61,871 nucleotides of DNA from Gemmatimonadota bacterium (GCA_003248075.1 QJYK01000265.1:1-61871), one strand, 5' to 3'; shown: positions 36,823 through 46,257, counted from the stretch's first letter. Numbers and translations: made by a program. The notes: generated by a model from the sequence alone, not told the origin.

Positions 36823-38835
36823 ATGCACAGGCTTCGTCACCTCACGGCCGCAGCGGCCGCGCTCACCCTCGCGGCGTGCACTGGAGACTCCCCGACCGGG
36901 CCGGAGGTGACGTCGGTGGCGGTGACCCCCTCCTCCGCCACGCTACCTGCGGTCGGCGCCACACAGCAGTTCTCCGCCGTGGCCACCGACGCGAGCGGGA
37001 AGGCCGTCACCGGCCAGACGGTGGCGTGGTCCACCTCCAACGCGTCGGTCGCCACCGTCTCCACGACAGGCCTGGTCACCGCCGTCGCCGTGGGCGCGGC
37101 GACGATCACCGCCACGGTGGGCGGCGCCGCGGGATCGGCCAACGTGAGCGTGGCGCAACCGTGCGCGAACCAGACGACCGTGACCCTCGCCCCCGGCGAG
37201 GCGCAGTCCTTCGCGGTGACGGATTGCCTCCTGCTCCCGTCCGGCGCGGCGGGAAGTCGCTACCGGATCGCCGTCCTGCGGCCGACCGAGACCGCCAGCC
37301 GCTCAGACGTCCAGACCGTGACGCTGTACGTCTCGGGGGTCGGCGTCACCGCCGCGGCGGCCCCGCCCACGGCCGCGCTCCGGGCTCCGGCGCTCGCGCT
37401 GCCGCGGATGACGTCGGCACAGACGGCCGCGCTGCGCCGTGGGGCGTCGCTGGCTGAGTCCACCGCGCGGGTCCACGCCCGGCTCCGTGAGCAGGAGCGG
37501 GAGCTCGTGGCGGGTATGGACCCCGACGCGATCCTGCGGGCGGCGGGTCCGCGCCTCCAGACCGCGCCGGCGCAGGTGGATTCTCCGGAGAAGATGACGT
37601 TCGACATCTCGACGGACGCGCAGTGCTCGACGACGGCAGCCAAGAAGGTCACCGGGATCCGCGTCCACGAGAACGACGACCTGGTCGTCTATCAGGACAG
37701 CGCCCAGCGGGCCACCAAGCCGGTCTCCGTCGGCCTGGCCCAGCAGATGGTCAACTACTACAGCGCGTACGGCAAGCCGGTGGTCGAAAGCTACTTCGGC
37801 GCGCCCACCGACCTCGACGGAAACGGAAAGCTGGTGCTGTTCGCGTCGCCCGTGGCGTCGGACACGATCGCCGCCTTTGTGTGGAGCGGGGATTTCTTCG
37901 ACAACACGCTGCCGTACCCCCAGGGCTGTCCGGCCTCCAACCACATGGAGATCATCTACTTCAACACCGACCTGATCCTCGACATGCAGAACGGGGACAG
38001 CTACCAGGCGCTCAGCACCATCGCGCACGAAAGCAAGCACGTCGTCTCGCTCTACAATCGCATCGTCGCATCCACGCGCGCGGGGGCGTCGCGCTTCCAT
38101 CCTTCGTGGATCGAAGAGGGCACGGCCGAGATCGCCGGCGAGATGTCGTCCCGCCGCGGCTGGGCGGCCGCGGGGGGCCCCGCGGTCGGCGCCAAGGTGA
38201 AGGGGTCGGACTTCTACCCGGGCAACCAGCTCAGGCTCACGCCCGAGAACTACGGGGTGCTGCTCAACTTGGCCCGCACTGTCTGGTACCTGTCCAGCCA
38301 GCCCAACGGGATCGTCGTCACGCCCGACGGGGCGGGCGAGAGCCACAGCGTCTATGGAAGCGGGTGGACCTTCATGCGCTGGCTCGGTGATTCCTACGGC
38401 GGGGCGGGCACCACGCCCGAGGGGGACGCTTCCCTCTTCCGGGCGATGACGGACTCGCTCGCCGGGCAGGGAACCACCGGGATCCTCGAGCAGACCGGAA
38501 AGGCGTTCACGACGCTGCTCGACGAGTTCGCCGTCGCCGTGATGCTCCACGAGACCGGTTCCCCTGCGCCGGCGCGGGACTTCGGCACCTACGACTTCCT
38601 GTCGGGGACCGACGTGTTCACGAACCCGGATCCGCCGGGGGTCTTCCCCTGGCCGGTGACCACCACGTCGTCCGACAACGAGAGCGTCTCCTTCCAGACC
38701 GCTCAATACTCGGGACCCATCGGCGCCTCCGGGATCCGCATCCACGACCTGGTCTCCAACGGCACCGGACAGGGTGCCCAGATCCAGCTCACCATGTCGC
38801 TTCCCGGGAAGATGGTGATCACCCGGCTCAGGTAG
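36823..38835 (+). CDS. Lipoprotein with Ig-like (Big_2) domain and a HExxH metalloprotease-like region
   Basis: 670 residues from ATG 36823. The lipobox LAAC is at about residues 16-19. A Big_2 Ig-like domain covers about 28-105 (VTSVAVTPSSATL, VAWSTSNASVATV, GAATITATVGG). After a region of about 170 residues with no clear match, a zinc-peptidase-like core appears: TIAHESKHVVSLYNR (HExxH with Ser-Lys between) and WIEEGTAEIAGE, where the Glu would be the third ligand, as in gluzincins. The C-terminal 200 residues look beta-rich. It is predicted to be outer-membrane or surface bound. Family unnamed; protease activity is inferred from the motif. Confidence 0.7.
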   Translation: MHRLRHLTAAAAALTLAACTGDSPTGPEVTSVAVTPSSATLPAVGATQQFSAVATDASGKAVTGQTVAWSTSNASVATVSTTGLVTAVAVGAATITATVGGAAGSANVSVAQPCANQTTVTLAPGEAQSFAVTDCLLLPSGAAGSRYRIAVLRPTETASRSDVQTVTLYVSGVGVTAAAAPPTAALRAPALALPRMTSAQTAALRRGASLAESTARVHARLREQERELVAGMDPDAILRAAGPRLQTAPAQVDSPEKMTFDISTDAQCSTTAAKKVTGIRVHENDDLVVYQDSAQRATKPVSVGLAQQMVNYYSAYGKPVVESYFGAPTDLDGNGKLVLFASPVASDTIAAFVWSGDFFDNTLPYPQGCPASNHMEIIYFNTDLILDMQNGDSYQALSTIAHESKHVVSLYNRIVASTRAGASRFHPSWIEEGTAEIAGEMSSRRGWAAAGGPAVGAKVKGSDFYPGNQLRLTPENYGVLLNLARTVWYLSSQPNGIVVTPDGAGESHSVYGSGWTFMRWLGDSYGGAGTTPEGDASLFRAMTDSLAGQGTTGILEQTGKAFTTLLDEFAVAVMLHETGSPAPARDFGTYDFLSGTDVFTNPDPPGVFPWPVTTTSSDNESVSFQTAQYSGPIGASGIRIHDLVSNGTGQGAQIQLTMSLPGKMVITRLR

Positions 38836-38876
38836 GCGCCGTCTTTAGGCGGTGGAGTCGAAGCCCTTCCCACCTC

Positions 38877-39896
38877 TCAGGTGACGGGGCCTCGGCCAGT
38901 CAGGACCCCCGCGAGGATGTCGGGCGACACATTTCCACCCGACACCACCACCACGATCGGGCCGGCCGCGCCGTCAGGGGGGTGCCACCGCCCTGCCAGG
39001 ATCGCGGCCACGGCGACCGCTCCCGCGCCCTCCACGACCAGATGTAGGTCGTTGCAGCAGAACGACATGGCATCGGCGATCTCGTCCTCCGTCACGACGA
39101 CGTGCTCCAGGTCCAGATCGCGCACCAGCTGGAAGGAGTGACGGTTGTCGAGGCCGATGCCGCCGGAGAGCGCGCTTGCCAGGGTCGGCTCTTCGGGAAG
39201 CTGAACCGGTCGGCCGGCGACCAGGCTCGCGAGCATGACGGCAGCGCGCTCGGCGGAGACCCCGACCACCGCGGGCGCGTCGTCTCCCAGCTCGGCGCGC
39301 AGCGCGGCCCCGATCCCTCCCAGGAGCCCGCCACCGGAAAGGGGCACCAACACCGCCGAAGGCGGGCTGCGCCGGGTCGCGCGCAGGATCTCGAGCCCGA
39401 GCGTTCCCTGCCCCGCGATCACCCCGGGGTCGTCGAAGGCCGACACGAAGGTACGCCCCGTCTCAGCGGCCAGAGCCTGGGCGTGCTCTTCGGCCCCGTC
39501 GTAGGTCGGCCCGGCCATCACGGCCTCGGCCCCCGCCCGGCGGATTCCCTCCAGCTTGACGGGATCCACCCACTCGGGCACACAGATCGTGGCGGGGATG
39601 CCGAGGTGCCGAGCCACCCACGCCACCGCACGCCCGTGGTTGCCGCTCGAGCACGCGACCACGCCCGCCCGCCGCTCGGCCTTCGACAGCGCGGACAGGC
39701 GCGCGGCGGCCCCGCGGACCTTGAACGAGCCGGTCGCCTGCAGGTTCTCGAGCTTGAGCAGGACCTTCGTGCCGAGCCGCTCCGTCAGCTGCGGGGCCTC
39801 GATGAGCGGCGTCTGGAGTGCGACGCGGGCTACCGCCCGGCGGGCGCGACCGAAATCGATCGCCCCACCCGGGCCGGGGCTCGCCGTTGGGGTCAC
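38877..39896 (-). CDS. Threonine/serine dehydratase (PLP fold type II)
   Basis: 339 residues from GTG 39896. It dehydrates threonine to 2-oxobutanoate or serine to pyruvate. The PLP lysine is in TGSFKVRGA (about residue 58), with CSSGNHGRAVA as the substrate loop and VPLSGGGLLGGIG as the PLP-phosphate loop, plus VVSGGNVSPD near the end. There is no C-terminal ACT regulatory domain, so it is the short, catabolic or housekeeping type rather than long IlvA. It converges on the Big_2 gene with a 41-base gap. Confidence 0.9.
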   Translation of the reverse strand: MTPTASPGPGGAIDFGRARRAVARVALQTPLIEAPQLTERLGTKVLLKLENLQATGSFKVRGAAARLSALSKAERRAGVVACSSGNHGRAVAWVARHLGIPATICVPEWVDPVKLEGIRRAGAEAVMAGPTYDGAEEHAQALAAETGRTFVSAFDDPGVIAGQGTLGLEILRATRRSPPSAVLVPLSGGGLLGGIGAALRAELGDDAPAVVGVSAERAAVMLASLVAGRPVQLPEEPTLASALSGGIGLDNRHSFQLVRDLDLEHVVVTEDEIADAMSFCCNDLHLVVEGAGAVAVAAILAGRWHPPDGAAGPIVVVVSGGNVSPDILAGVLTGRGPVT

Positions 39897-39921
39897 GGGA
39901 CCCGGCGAATGCGCCCGAAGG

Positions 39922-40908
39922 TCATGGAGCCCCGAGCCTGGCCAGCTCCGCCTCCGCGGCCGCGTACCCGAAGGCGGCCCACTGACTCGAGCCGCTCACC
40001 ACGCGCTCGAAGATGTGGCGTGCCGTCGCGGTGTCTCCCCGGATGAGGTACCAGGCGCCGACCCCATAGCCGGCCGTGGTGCTCGCGAGGGTCGCGTCCG
40101 CGCCCCCGGGCCCGAGCAGCTCTTCCGGGCTCCGCTCGCCCCGCTGGAGCATCACGAGGTCGAGGTAGCCGCCGCTCTCGATCACATCCATGCCGTCGTC
40201 CACCGACGCCATGACCTGCCCGGCCTCCTGTTCCCGGCCCAGGCGGCGGAGCGTCATCGTACGCCAGTAGGCGGTGGCCACCTTGCTGTCGTCGTGACGG
40301 GACACCTCGGCGCAGCGCGCGTACGCCCCCGCGGCGCGCTCGAAATCTCCGGACAGGTAGTAGGCCAGGCCCAGATGGTACCAGATGTTGAACTGGAGCG
40401 TGCTCGTGGGGATCCCGCGCGCGTTTGGAAGGCCGTCCGGCTCGACCTCGTCGCGCAGCCCCTCGGTGAGCTCCGCGGCTCTCATGAAATCGGCGATCGC
40501 CCGGTCCATCTCGCGGACCGTGATGTAGCGGTGCCCACGGTGACGATACAGGCGCGGGTCGTCGGGATGCAGCTCGATCGCCCGGCTGTAGATGTCGATG
40601 GCCTCCCGATAGCGTCCGAGGTACGCCGTCCGGCGTCCCATCCAGATGAGCGCCTCCACGTCCTCGGGCGCGGCCTCCAGGGCGACGCGAGCCTCCTCGT
40701 AGCGCGCCTGGTATACGGTCAACACCTCCGCCGGAAGATCGGGCCGGAACAGGAGCTCGCCCCGCAGGGAGCGGGCCTCGGCACCCCGGGGCAGCGGTCC
40801 GTCGGATGCGGGGGTGGCGCCGACGGGAACCGACCCGCCTCGGGCTCCCCCGCAGCCGGGACCGACCAGGAGGAGCGTCACGGCCAGCGCTCGACGTACG
40901 CATTGCAT
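39922..40908 (-). CDS. TPR-repeat lipoprotein-like protein
   Basis: 328 residues from ATG 40908. The N-terminus has a hydrophobic core followed by Cys19 in a non-standard lipobox (GPGC). TPR units are seen at about 60-130 (ARVALEAAPEDVEALIWMG, AIDIYSRAIELHPDDPRLY) and about 165-215 (IWYHLGLAYYLSGDFERAAGAY), and a last one near 285-328. It is probably a periplasmic or outer-membrane scaffold of unknown partner. It precedes the threonine dehydratase gene by 25 bases on the same strand. Confidence 0.75.
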   Translation of the reverse strand: MQCVRRALAVTLLLVGPGCGGARGGSVPVGATPASDGPLPRGAEARSLRGELLFRPDLPAEVLTVYQARYEEARVALEAAPEDVEALIWMGRRTAYLGRYREAIDIYSRAIELHPDDPRLYRHRGHRYITVREMDRAIADFMRAAELTEGLRDEVEPDGLPNARGIPTSTLQFNIWYHLGLAYYLSGDFERAAGAYARCAEVSRHDDSKVATAYWRTMTLRRLGREQEAGQVMASVDDGMDVIESGGYLDLVMLQRGERSPEELLGPGGADATLASTTAGYGVGAWYLIRGDTATARHIFERVVSGSSQWAAFGYAAAEAELARLGAP

Positions 40909-40990
40909 GAGAGGACTTCCCGTTCGGGGGGCTGAAGAAAACGGTTGCGCTCAATTGACGTGCGCCCCGCGGGCCACGCAACGACGAGTC

Positions 40991-41557
40991 CTATCGATCC
41001 CGGGCGAGGTTGATCTCCGGGTAGCTCCCGGGGCGATAGGCACCCTCACCCCTCGCCATGGTGACGTAGATGCGCGCCGTGGACTGATGTCCGTCGGGCC
41101 AGGCCAACCGGTTCCACGTCGACACCACGGTGACGTTCCCAGCTCCGAGCTCGTCCAGGCGCCGTGCCACCGGCACCGGGACCGGGGGCTGGGAGGTGGT
41201 GAGGTATCGGACCACCGCGCTCGACCCGGGCTCCAGCAGATCGGGATAATCCACCCGGAAGCGGGCCACGGGCTGTCCGTAGACGTCGACCAGCAGGAAG
41301 ACGCCGCGGGCCGCTCTCACGGCCCTCGACCCACGGTTCTCGATGCGTACGCCGACGTAGACGGCCGGCTGACCGGGCTCCACACGGAGGTCCACCAGCG
41401 ACAGCGAGACCGAGTCGTGGTACGCCAGGTCCGCGGCCACCTTCGGGTCGACGGACTCCTCGTCCGTCGGAAACCCGGTGCCGCGGCGCTCCGTGCACGC
41501 CGCGAGGCACAGGATCAGGATGCTGGCGGCTGGGCGAGGGAGAACGACTCTCGCCAT
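40991..41557 (-). CDS. Lipoprotein of unknown function
   Basis: 188 residues. The lipobox LAAC is at residues 18-21. The rest is predominantly beta: VSLSLVDLRVEPGQPAVYVG and VRIENRGSRAVRA look like an immunoglobulin-like or FxLYD-like sandwich, as in proteins that comment on strand-to-strand N-R-G loops. No family is firmly recognised. A TACCTT -10 element lies 70 bases upstream. Confidence 0.7.
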   Translation of the reverse strand: MARVVLPRPAASILILCLAACTERRGTGFPTDEESVDPKVAADLAYHDSVSLSLVDLRVEPGQPAVYVGVRIENRGSRAVRAARGVFLLVDVYGQPVARFRVDYPDLLEPGSSAVVRYLTTSQPPVPVPVARRLDELGAGNVTVVSTWNRLAWPDGHQSTARIYVTMARGEGAYRPGSYPEINLARDR

Positions 41558-41626
41558 TCGGCTCTCCTCGGGGAGCGGCCCGGACGGGCGTGTCCCGGCA
41601 AGGTCCGGAGTGCGGGGCGGGTCCGC

Positions 41627-41632
41627 AAGGTA
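41627..41632 (-). promoter_or_regulatory. Possible -10 element of the lipoprotein gene at 40991-41557
   Basis: TACCTT followed by GCG on the minus strand, like the rnz and tRNA-Arg elements. No convincing -35 TTG lies 17-18 bases upstream, so this is a weaker call. Confidence 0.3.
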
Positions 41633-41654
41633 GCCTCGCGGCCCGCCCGGCGCC

Positions 41655-42266
41655 TCAGCCCCCCAGGTGGAATCCGATCCCCGCCTGAAGCGTCCAGCTC
41701 CGGTTCTTGAGATCGCTGACGACTGCGCTGGCGTCGGCCACGTCCTGGAGGCCGAAGTGGTAGCGCGCGTCGGCCCAGAGCGAGGCCGAGCCCAGGTACA
41801 AGGCCAGGTCGGCGCCGGCGATCCCGGAGAGCTCCGTGCCCTTCACCTGGTCTGCGCAGTCCACGCCGCCATTGTCGCAGCCGGTATTGAACCCGAAGCC
41901 GACGCCGCCGAACACGCTCGGCTTCAACACGCCCAGGGGGATTCCCACCTTCAGCACGGCGGGAATCTCCAGGTAGGCCAGATCGAACTCGTGAACGACG
42001 CTTCCGAGGTCCAGATCGACGCCCTTCTTCATGTATTGGGCGCCGGCCTGGAAGCCGATCACCCCGGCCTCGTAGTCCAGGAAGACGCCGCCCGCGAATC
42101 CCGTCCGGTTGCTCTTGTCGAAGGTTTCGGAGCCGATGGACGCGGTAGCCACCGACACGCCACCACGGAACCCGAAATCGACGCCGCTTTGGGCTTCGAC
42201 CCGAGCAGGCGCCCCTGCTGCGACGAGCCCCAGGACTCCAAGGAAGACGGTCCGCGAAGGGTACAT
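41655..42266 (-). CDS. Outer-membrane beta-barrel protein (PorT/OmpW-like)
   Basis: 203 residues from ATG 42266. A signal peptide ends at VEAQS (about residue 26). The mature part alternates short amphipathic strands with Gly and aromatic residues (FGFRGGVSVATASIG, TGFAGGVFLDYEAG, WTLQAGIGFHLGG at the C-terminus), as in eight-stranded barrels of the outer-membrane protein beta-barrel family. Two Cys in TGCDNGGVDC could form a loop disulfide. Role unknown; such barrels are common in FCB-group outer membranes. Confidence 0.8.
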   Translation of the reverse strand: MYPSRTVFLGVLGLVAAGAPARVEAQSGVDFGFRGGVSVATASIGSETFDKSNRTGFAGGVFLDYEAGVIGFQAGAQYMKKGVDLDLGSVVHEFDLAYLEIPAVLKVGIPLGVLKPSVFGGVGFGFNTGCDNGGVDCADQVKGTELSGIAGADLALYLGSASLWADARYHFGLQDVADASAVVSDLKNRSWTLQAGIGFHLGG

Positions 42267-42450
42267 GGCTCACTCCCGGTGTGGGGTCGGAATCGGTAAA
42301 GCTTTAAGGCTAACAGAAACACCCCTCCGGGGAAGCCGGGTGAACCTGCGTCGGGGGGTTGCCGGCGTGGGGTGGCCCGGGTGGACACCGATCTTGCGAG
42401 CGGGGGCTCATACACGTCCTATGTGTTTCCGTCGCCACCGGGAGGGGTGC

Positions 42451-43197
42451 ATGAGAAGGTCGATCGTGGTCGCCTGGCTGTTCGCGCTCACCACCGGCGC
42501 TGCCGCCAAAGCGTCGGCGCAAGGGCCGACGCGGGACGAGGAGTGGACGGCGCTCCGCTGGTGGCACCCCATCGTGGCTGGGGCGGGCGTCGGCGCGCTC
42601 TTCCTCGTCGACGAACCCCTCGCCGAGTTCATCCAGAATCACCGTTCGGAGGGGGTGGACGACTTCGGCACGGTCATGGCCGGGTTCAGCGACGACTGGG
42701 TGATCCGCATCGTCGGTGGCGAGCTCATCGCGGCCGGCCTGGTCACGAAGAGGTATGCGGTAGCCAGCACGGGGCTCCGGGTGATCGCGGGTCACCTCGT
42801 CGGCGGGGGGCTGGTTCGGTCGGGAAAGTGGATGTTCGGACGGGGGCGCCCCTCGGACGACATCGACGACGCATTCGCGTTCGACCTCTTCGACGGCACC
42901 GACGGAAGCTCCTTCCCGTCCGGGGCGGCGGTCCAGAGCTTCGCGTTCGCGACCACGCTCGCCGACGAGATCGACCACCCCGTCGCCTCGATCGTGCTGT
43001 ACTCGGCTGCGGGGCTCAACGCCTGGTCACGGCTGAACTCGAATCGGCACTGGGTCAGCGACGTGGCCTTCGGCGGCATCCTGGGCATGACCCTCGCCAA
43101 GCTCATGAACGGCGAGTGGCGCCTCTTCGGGCTGCGGCCCCCCGAGTTCTGGGCCGGGCCGACGAGCGCGCAGCTCGGCTGGAACTTCAGGTTCTGA
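42451..43197 (+). CDS. PAP2-family phosphatase-like membrane protein with an altered PSGH motif
   Basis: 248 residues from ATG 42451, with GGAGG five bases before the spacer end. A signal peptide ends near ASAQ. PAP2 motif C1 is KWMFGRGRP (K-x6-RP) and C3 is SRLNSNRHWVSD (SR-x5-H-x3-D). Motif C2 reads FPSGAAVQSFA, with Ala where the catalytic PSGH has His. The PAP2 family dephosphorylates undecaprenyl pyrophosphate, phosphatidic acid or similar lipids in the periplasm. With the C2 His missing, activity may be reduced or changed. The gene is divergent from the outer-membrane barrel gene. Confidence 0.82.
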   Translation: MRRSIVVAWLFALTTGAAAKASAQGPTRDEEWTALRWWHPIVAGAGVGALFLVDEPLAEFIQNHRSEGVDDFGTVMAGFSDDWVIRIVGGELIAAGLVTKRYAVASTGLRVIAGHLVGGGLVRSGKWMFGRGRPSDDIDDAFAFDLFDGTDGSSFPSGAAVQSFAFATTLADEIDHPVASIVLYSAAGLNAWSRLNSNRHWVSDVAFGGILGMTLAKLMNGEWRLFGLRPPEFWAGPTSAQLGWNFRF

Positions 43198-43324
43198 TCG
43201 GACGAGCGGGGGACAGACCCAGCCTGGGCGTACCGGAGCCGTCTGACCTGCGGGCCTGAAGGTGGCGGCGGTGCGCTACCGATCGGGTGCCGCCCGGGTG
43301 AGACAGCTCGTCCCGAGCAATCGC

Positions 43325-43801
43325 TTACTGCACGGAAGGAGTGAAGCTGTACGCGACGACGTGCCACGACCCGCCCGCCGGATCACGACCGAAGACGAAA
43401 AGTCCGTTGACCACCACCGGATTCTCGGTCCCGTCCGCAGCGGTCTGCGTTCCGACGATCGCCGCTGTCGCCCAGGCCAGGTCTCCCACGACATGGGTGT
43501 CGGCGACGGCGAACGAGAGATCGAGGGGACTCCGCAGGATGGTGTTCTGGTAGTAGGTCCGAATCGCGTCGATCCCCCGTTGGGCCCGACCACCGGCCGG
43601 CATAAAGACGGCGTCCGGTGAGAAGATCGACACCGATCCGTCGAGGTCGCCGTCGTTGATCGCCTGCTCGTAGTCGGCGACGATGGCCTCGATCTCGGCC
43701 CGGTCCTGCGCGACATCGGACCGAGGGGGTGAGGCTGGCGCGCAGGCGGATACGACGAGCACTGCCGTGGCCAGAGCAAACATCGGGCAAGGAACGGTCA
43801 T
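43325..43801 (-). CDS. SgcJ/EcaC-type NTF2-like lipoprotein
   Basis: 158 residues from ATG 43801 with GGAGG six bases upstream. The lipobox VSAC is at residues about 17-20. The mature domain is a cone-shaped NTF2/DUF4440-type fold: IEAIVADYEQAINDGDLDGSVSIFSPDAVFMPAGG and WHVVAYSFTPSVQ at the end. Such domains bind or isomerise small molecules; the ligand is unknown. It is in the accessory region and is followed on the minus strand by nothing for 127 bases up to the PAP2 gene. Confidence 0.8.
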   Translation of the reverse strand: MTVPCPMFALATAVLVVSACAPASPPRSDVAQDRAEIEAIVADYEQAINDGDLDGSVSIFSPDAVFMPAGGRAQRGIDAIRTYYQNTILRSPLDLSFAVADTHVVGDLAWATAAIVGTQTAADGTENPVVVNGLFVFGRDPAGGSWHVVAYSFTPSVQ

Positions 43802-43890
43802 TTCATGCCTCCAGGAGTTCGGGCGGGAAGGCGCACGCGCGGTCCCAGGGTGTCGGGTCGAAAGCGTGGCCCGGAGTGCCGCCACGCCGG

Positions 43891-44433
43891 TCATCGAACC
43901 CTTTGCCAGGTGTCCACGAATCGCCCCTCCTGGGTGGCGATCAACGTCGTCCCCTCGAACGCGAACATGGGTTCGTCTGGAAGGCGGAATTCGATGCGGT
44001 TCCCGGCCACTGTGACGGGCGAGGTCACGGGTTGAGCCGGTACGTCATAGTCGATCTGTGTACGATCGGGTGGGCTCCCCGAGAGGTTGGAGGCCCGGAG
44101 CAGTACCGTCTCGGTATACTCCGCGGGTGTGAGCGTGTAGGCGGCAACCCTCATGGCGAAGAACTTCCCCGCCGCGTCCTCTCCGGTGACGGTGATGCTT
44201 CGATGTGTCTCCGTGTAGATTTGGAGCCCCATGACCTGTGGCGGCCTCACGATCGTACCGTCTGGCAGCTCGCGGGACACAAGTCTGTACGTGCCCTGGA
44301 TGGTCGGCGAGTCCTCATTCGATGCGGCCGCGCTCTGCTCGGGCTCGCCCGAGGGGCTACAGGAGCCCAGCGCGACGTACGCACCGATAACGATTGCCGG
44401 GCCGAACAGCATCTGGCGTGGGAATGCAGGCAC
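43891..44433 (-). CDS. Lipocalin-like lipoprotein
   Basis: 180 residues from GTG 44433 with GGAGG five bases before. The lipobox LGSC lies at about residues 22-25. The remainder matches the bacterial lipocalin-like domain: GTYRLVSRELPDGTIVRPPQVMG (the G-x-W/Y-R-L-V-S opening), HRSITVTGED, and MFAFEGTTLIATQEGRFVDTW at the end. It probably binds a small hydrophobic ligand at the outer membrane. The ligand is unknown. Confidence 0.75.
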   Translation of the reverse strand: MPAFPRQMLFGPAIVIGAYVALGSCSPSGEPEQSAAASNEDSPTIQGTYRLVSRELPDGTIVRPPQVMGLQIYTETHRSITVTGEDAAGKFFAMRVAAYTLTPAEYTETVLLRASNLSGSPPDRTQIDYDVPAQPVTSPVTVAGNRIEFRLPDEPMFAFEGTTLIATQEGRFVDTWQRVR

Positions 44434-45015
44434 GGAGACCTCCTCGTCTCGACGTCCTCAAAGGACGTTTCATCTGGCAGCGCGTCACCCGCGGGTCGAC
44501 GCATTCTGCCTTCGCGCCTGCTCTCGAGCGGGGTCCGGGCGTTCGCGAACCTACCCCGACTCGGATTCGCGGGGCAAGTGGCTCAGCCGCGGCCGGTACG
44601 TGGACCCGCCGATCGAAGCCGCTTCTTGATCAAGACCCACGTCACGCCGCTCGCGTCCACCTTCAAGCCAGTGATTTGCGATGCCTGACATTGTCGGGTG
44701 CCTTATACGCGACGCGCAGGGGTCCTCACTTGGCGCACGAAGGCGGGACAGCGACACAGAGACGCGGACTGACACAATCCAGGACGGCATTTCTGTCATC
44801 TCCAACACGCATGCTACACGCATTGACTAGCTGACCCACAATGCGGTTGCGCTGCGCAAGCGGACCGACTAGATAGTGCGAAGCGTCGCGATGTCTTCGG
44901 TCCCGACCTCGTCGCTCCTCCGTCCGGGAATCCAGTGGGCGCACGTCCGCTCGGTTGTGTGCCCAAGGTGTGATTGAAGGCGCAGTGATCTCCACTGCCT
45001 CACCCGGAGGATGCC
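44434..45015 (-). other. 582-base stretch without a supportable gene
   Basis: It lies between divergent genes in the accessory region. No reading frame shows convincing protein features. A short minus-strand segment near 44600-44690 (reading ITGLKVDASGVTWVLIKKRL) has a protein-like look and may be a leftover of a decayed gene. ACGTCCT and AGGACGT form a 7-bp hairpin with a 3-nt loop near 44450-44470. The base composition looks less GC-rich between 44690 and 44900 than in the flanking genes. Confidence 0.4.
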
Positions 45016-46257
45016 ATGTGCCGATCTACGCTTCTCCTCGTCTCCGCTCTTCTGCTGCGTCCCTCTGCTGCTGTCGCCCAGGACATCCCTGAGGCGAGCC
45101 CAGACGCGATCGCCGCACACGTTGAGGGTCTGCGCGCCTATCTCGCGGGGAACAACGTTGGAGCGCTGCCCCATTTCTACCGCGCCCACGAGCTCGATCC
45201 CACGTTCGTTGTGCCACTTCTTATGGCCGCCATCGCGTCCGGCAATGCGGCGACGAACAATGGGATTACCGAAATGGTCGCAGTCAGCGACTCTCTCTGG
45301 GCCATCGTGAGGGCGAATCGAGATCGCTTCAGCGACTACTATCAGCGTCGCATTGACATCCAACTGATGCGGAGAGAAGAAGGGCCTTCGCAGGAGTCCG
45401 TGGAGCTGGCCCGGGCTGCGGCCGAGGCGTACCCCGGCACGAAGGCCGTCTACAACTACGGTTTTTGGGCCGTTCAAGACGGAAGGGCGAAGGCGGCCCT
45501 TGAGGCATTCGCGACGCTGGACCCGGATCGCGAGCCGATGAAGGACTGGATCTCCTTCTTCACGCAGTGGTGCAGGACTGCACATTTCGCGGGTGACTTC
45601 GCCCAGGAAGCGGAGTGCGGAAGGAAGGGGTCTGAGCGCTTCCTATCGAACGGGAACTTCGCGTGGTACGTGGCGGACGCCATGGCGGCGCAGGGTCTCG
45701 TCACACAGCTGCAGGCGCCTCTCGAAGAGGCCATGTCTCGCCCCAACGCCGGCGGCTACTACTACGGCAATATTGGCCTCGCACTCCAGGCTCACGGCCA
45801 CTCCGAAGTGCTCGCACGGGAGTACCTCGACAAGGCCGTGAGTTGGTACGATGCGCTCTCGTCCGAGGAGGCTGCACGGCCGGCCATGCGACGGCAGAGG
45901 GCGTACTGGCTCTACGCGGACGGGCGACTTGAGGAGGCGCGCGAAGCCCTCGAGGGCATCGTCGCCGACTTGGGATCCGTATGGGATCGCGGCTACCTCG
46001 GAATCACATCAGGGATCGCGGGTGACCGGGCGGCGGCAATGAGCGCGCTCGACGAATTCCTTACCGGCGAAATGGACTTGACGCCGCCGCAGCGGCACTA
46101 TTGGGCAGGGCTTCTGTGTGCTGCCCTGGATGACCGCGCTTGCGCAGCTGAACACTTCCGCCAGACCTGGTCCGGACCGTGGGACCACCACGAACCCGTC
46201 CTCTACAGGATGCGGGACGACCCGGCCGTCAAAGCGTTCGTGGCGCCGAGAGGCTGA
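45016..46257 (+). CDS. Exported TPR-type repeat protein
   Basis: 413 residues from ATG 45016, with GGAGGA six bases upstream. A signal peptide ends near VAQD (about residue 22). The body is a solenoid of helical repeats such as IAAHVEGLRAYLAGNNVGALPHF, AVYNYGFWAVQDGRAKAALEAFATL, and QRAYWLYADGRLEEAREALEGIV. Several Trp and Tyr positions repeat at TPR spacing. Similar proteins occur next to serine/threonine kinases and adenylate cyclases in Gemmatimonadota, but none is here. Function not known. Confidence 0.8.
   Translation: MCRSTLLLVSALLLRPSAAVAQDIPEASPDAIAAHVEGLRAYLAGNNVGALPHFYRAHELDPTFVVPLLMAAIASGNAATNNGITEMVAVSDSLWAIVRANRDRFSDYYQRRIDIQLMRREEGPSQESVELARAAAEAYPGTKAVYNYGFWAVQDGRAKAALEAFATLDPDREPMKDWISFFTQWCRTAHFAGDFAQEAECGRKGSERFLSNGNFAWYVADAMAAQGLVTQLQAPLEEAMSRPNAGGYYYGNIGLALQAHGHSEVLAREYLDKAVSWYDALSSEEAARPAMRRQRAYWLYADGRLEEAREALEGIVADLGSVWDRGYLGITSGIAGDRAAAMSALDEFLTGEMDLTPPQRHYWAGLLCAALDDRACAAEHFRQTWSGPWDHHEPVLYRMRDDPAVKAFVAPRG

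Noticed and set aside
44551-44834. Short frames in the 44.4-45.0 kb gap
   Set aside because: None shows a ribosome site with protein-like composition. One segment may be a relic but it is too short to name.
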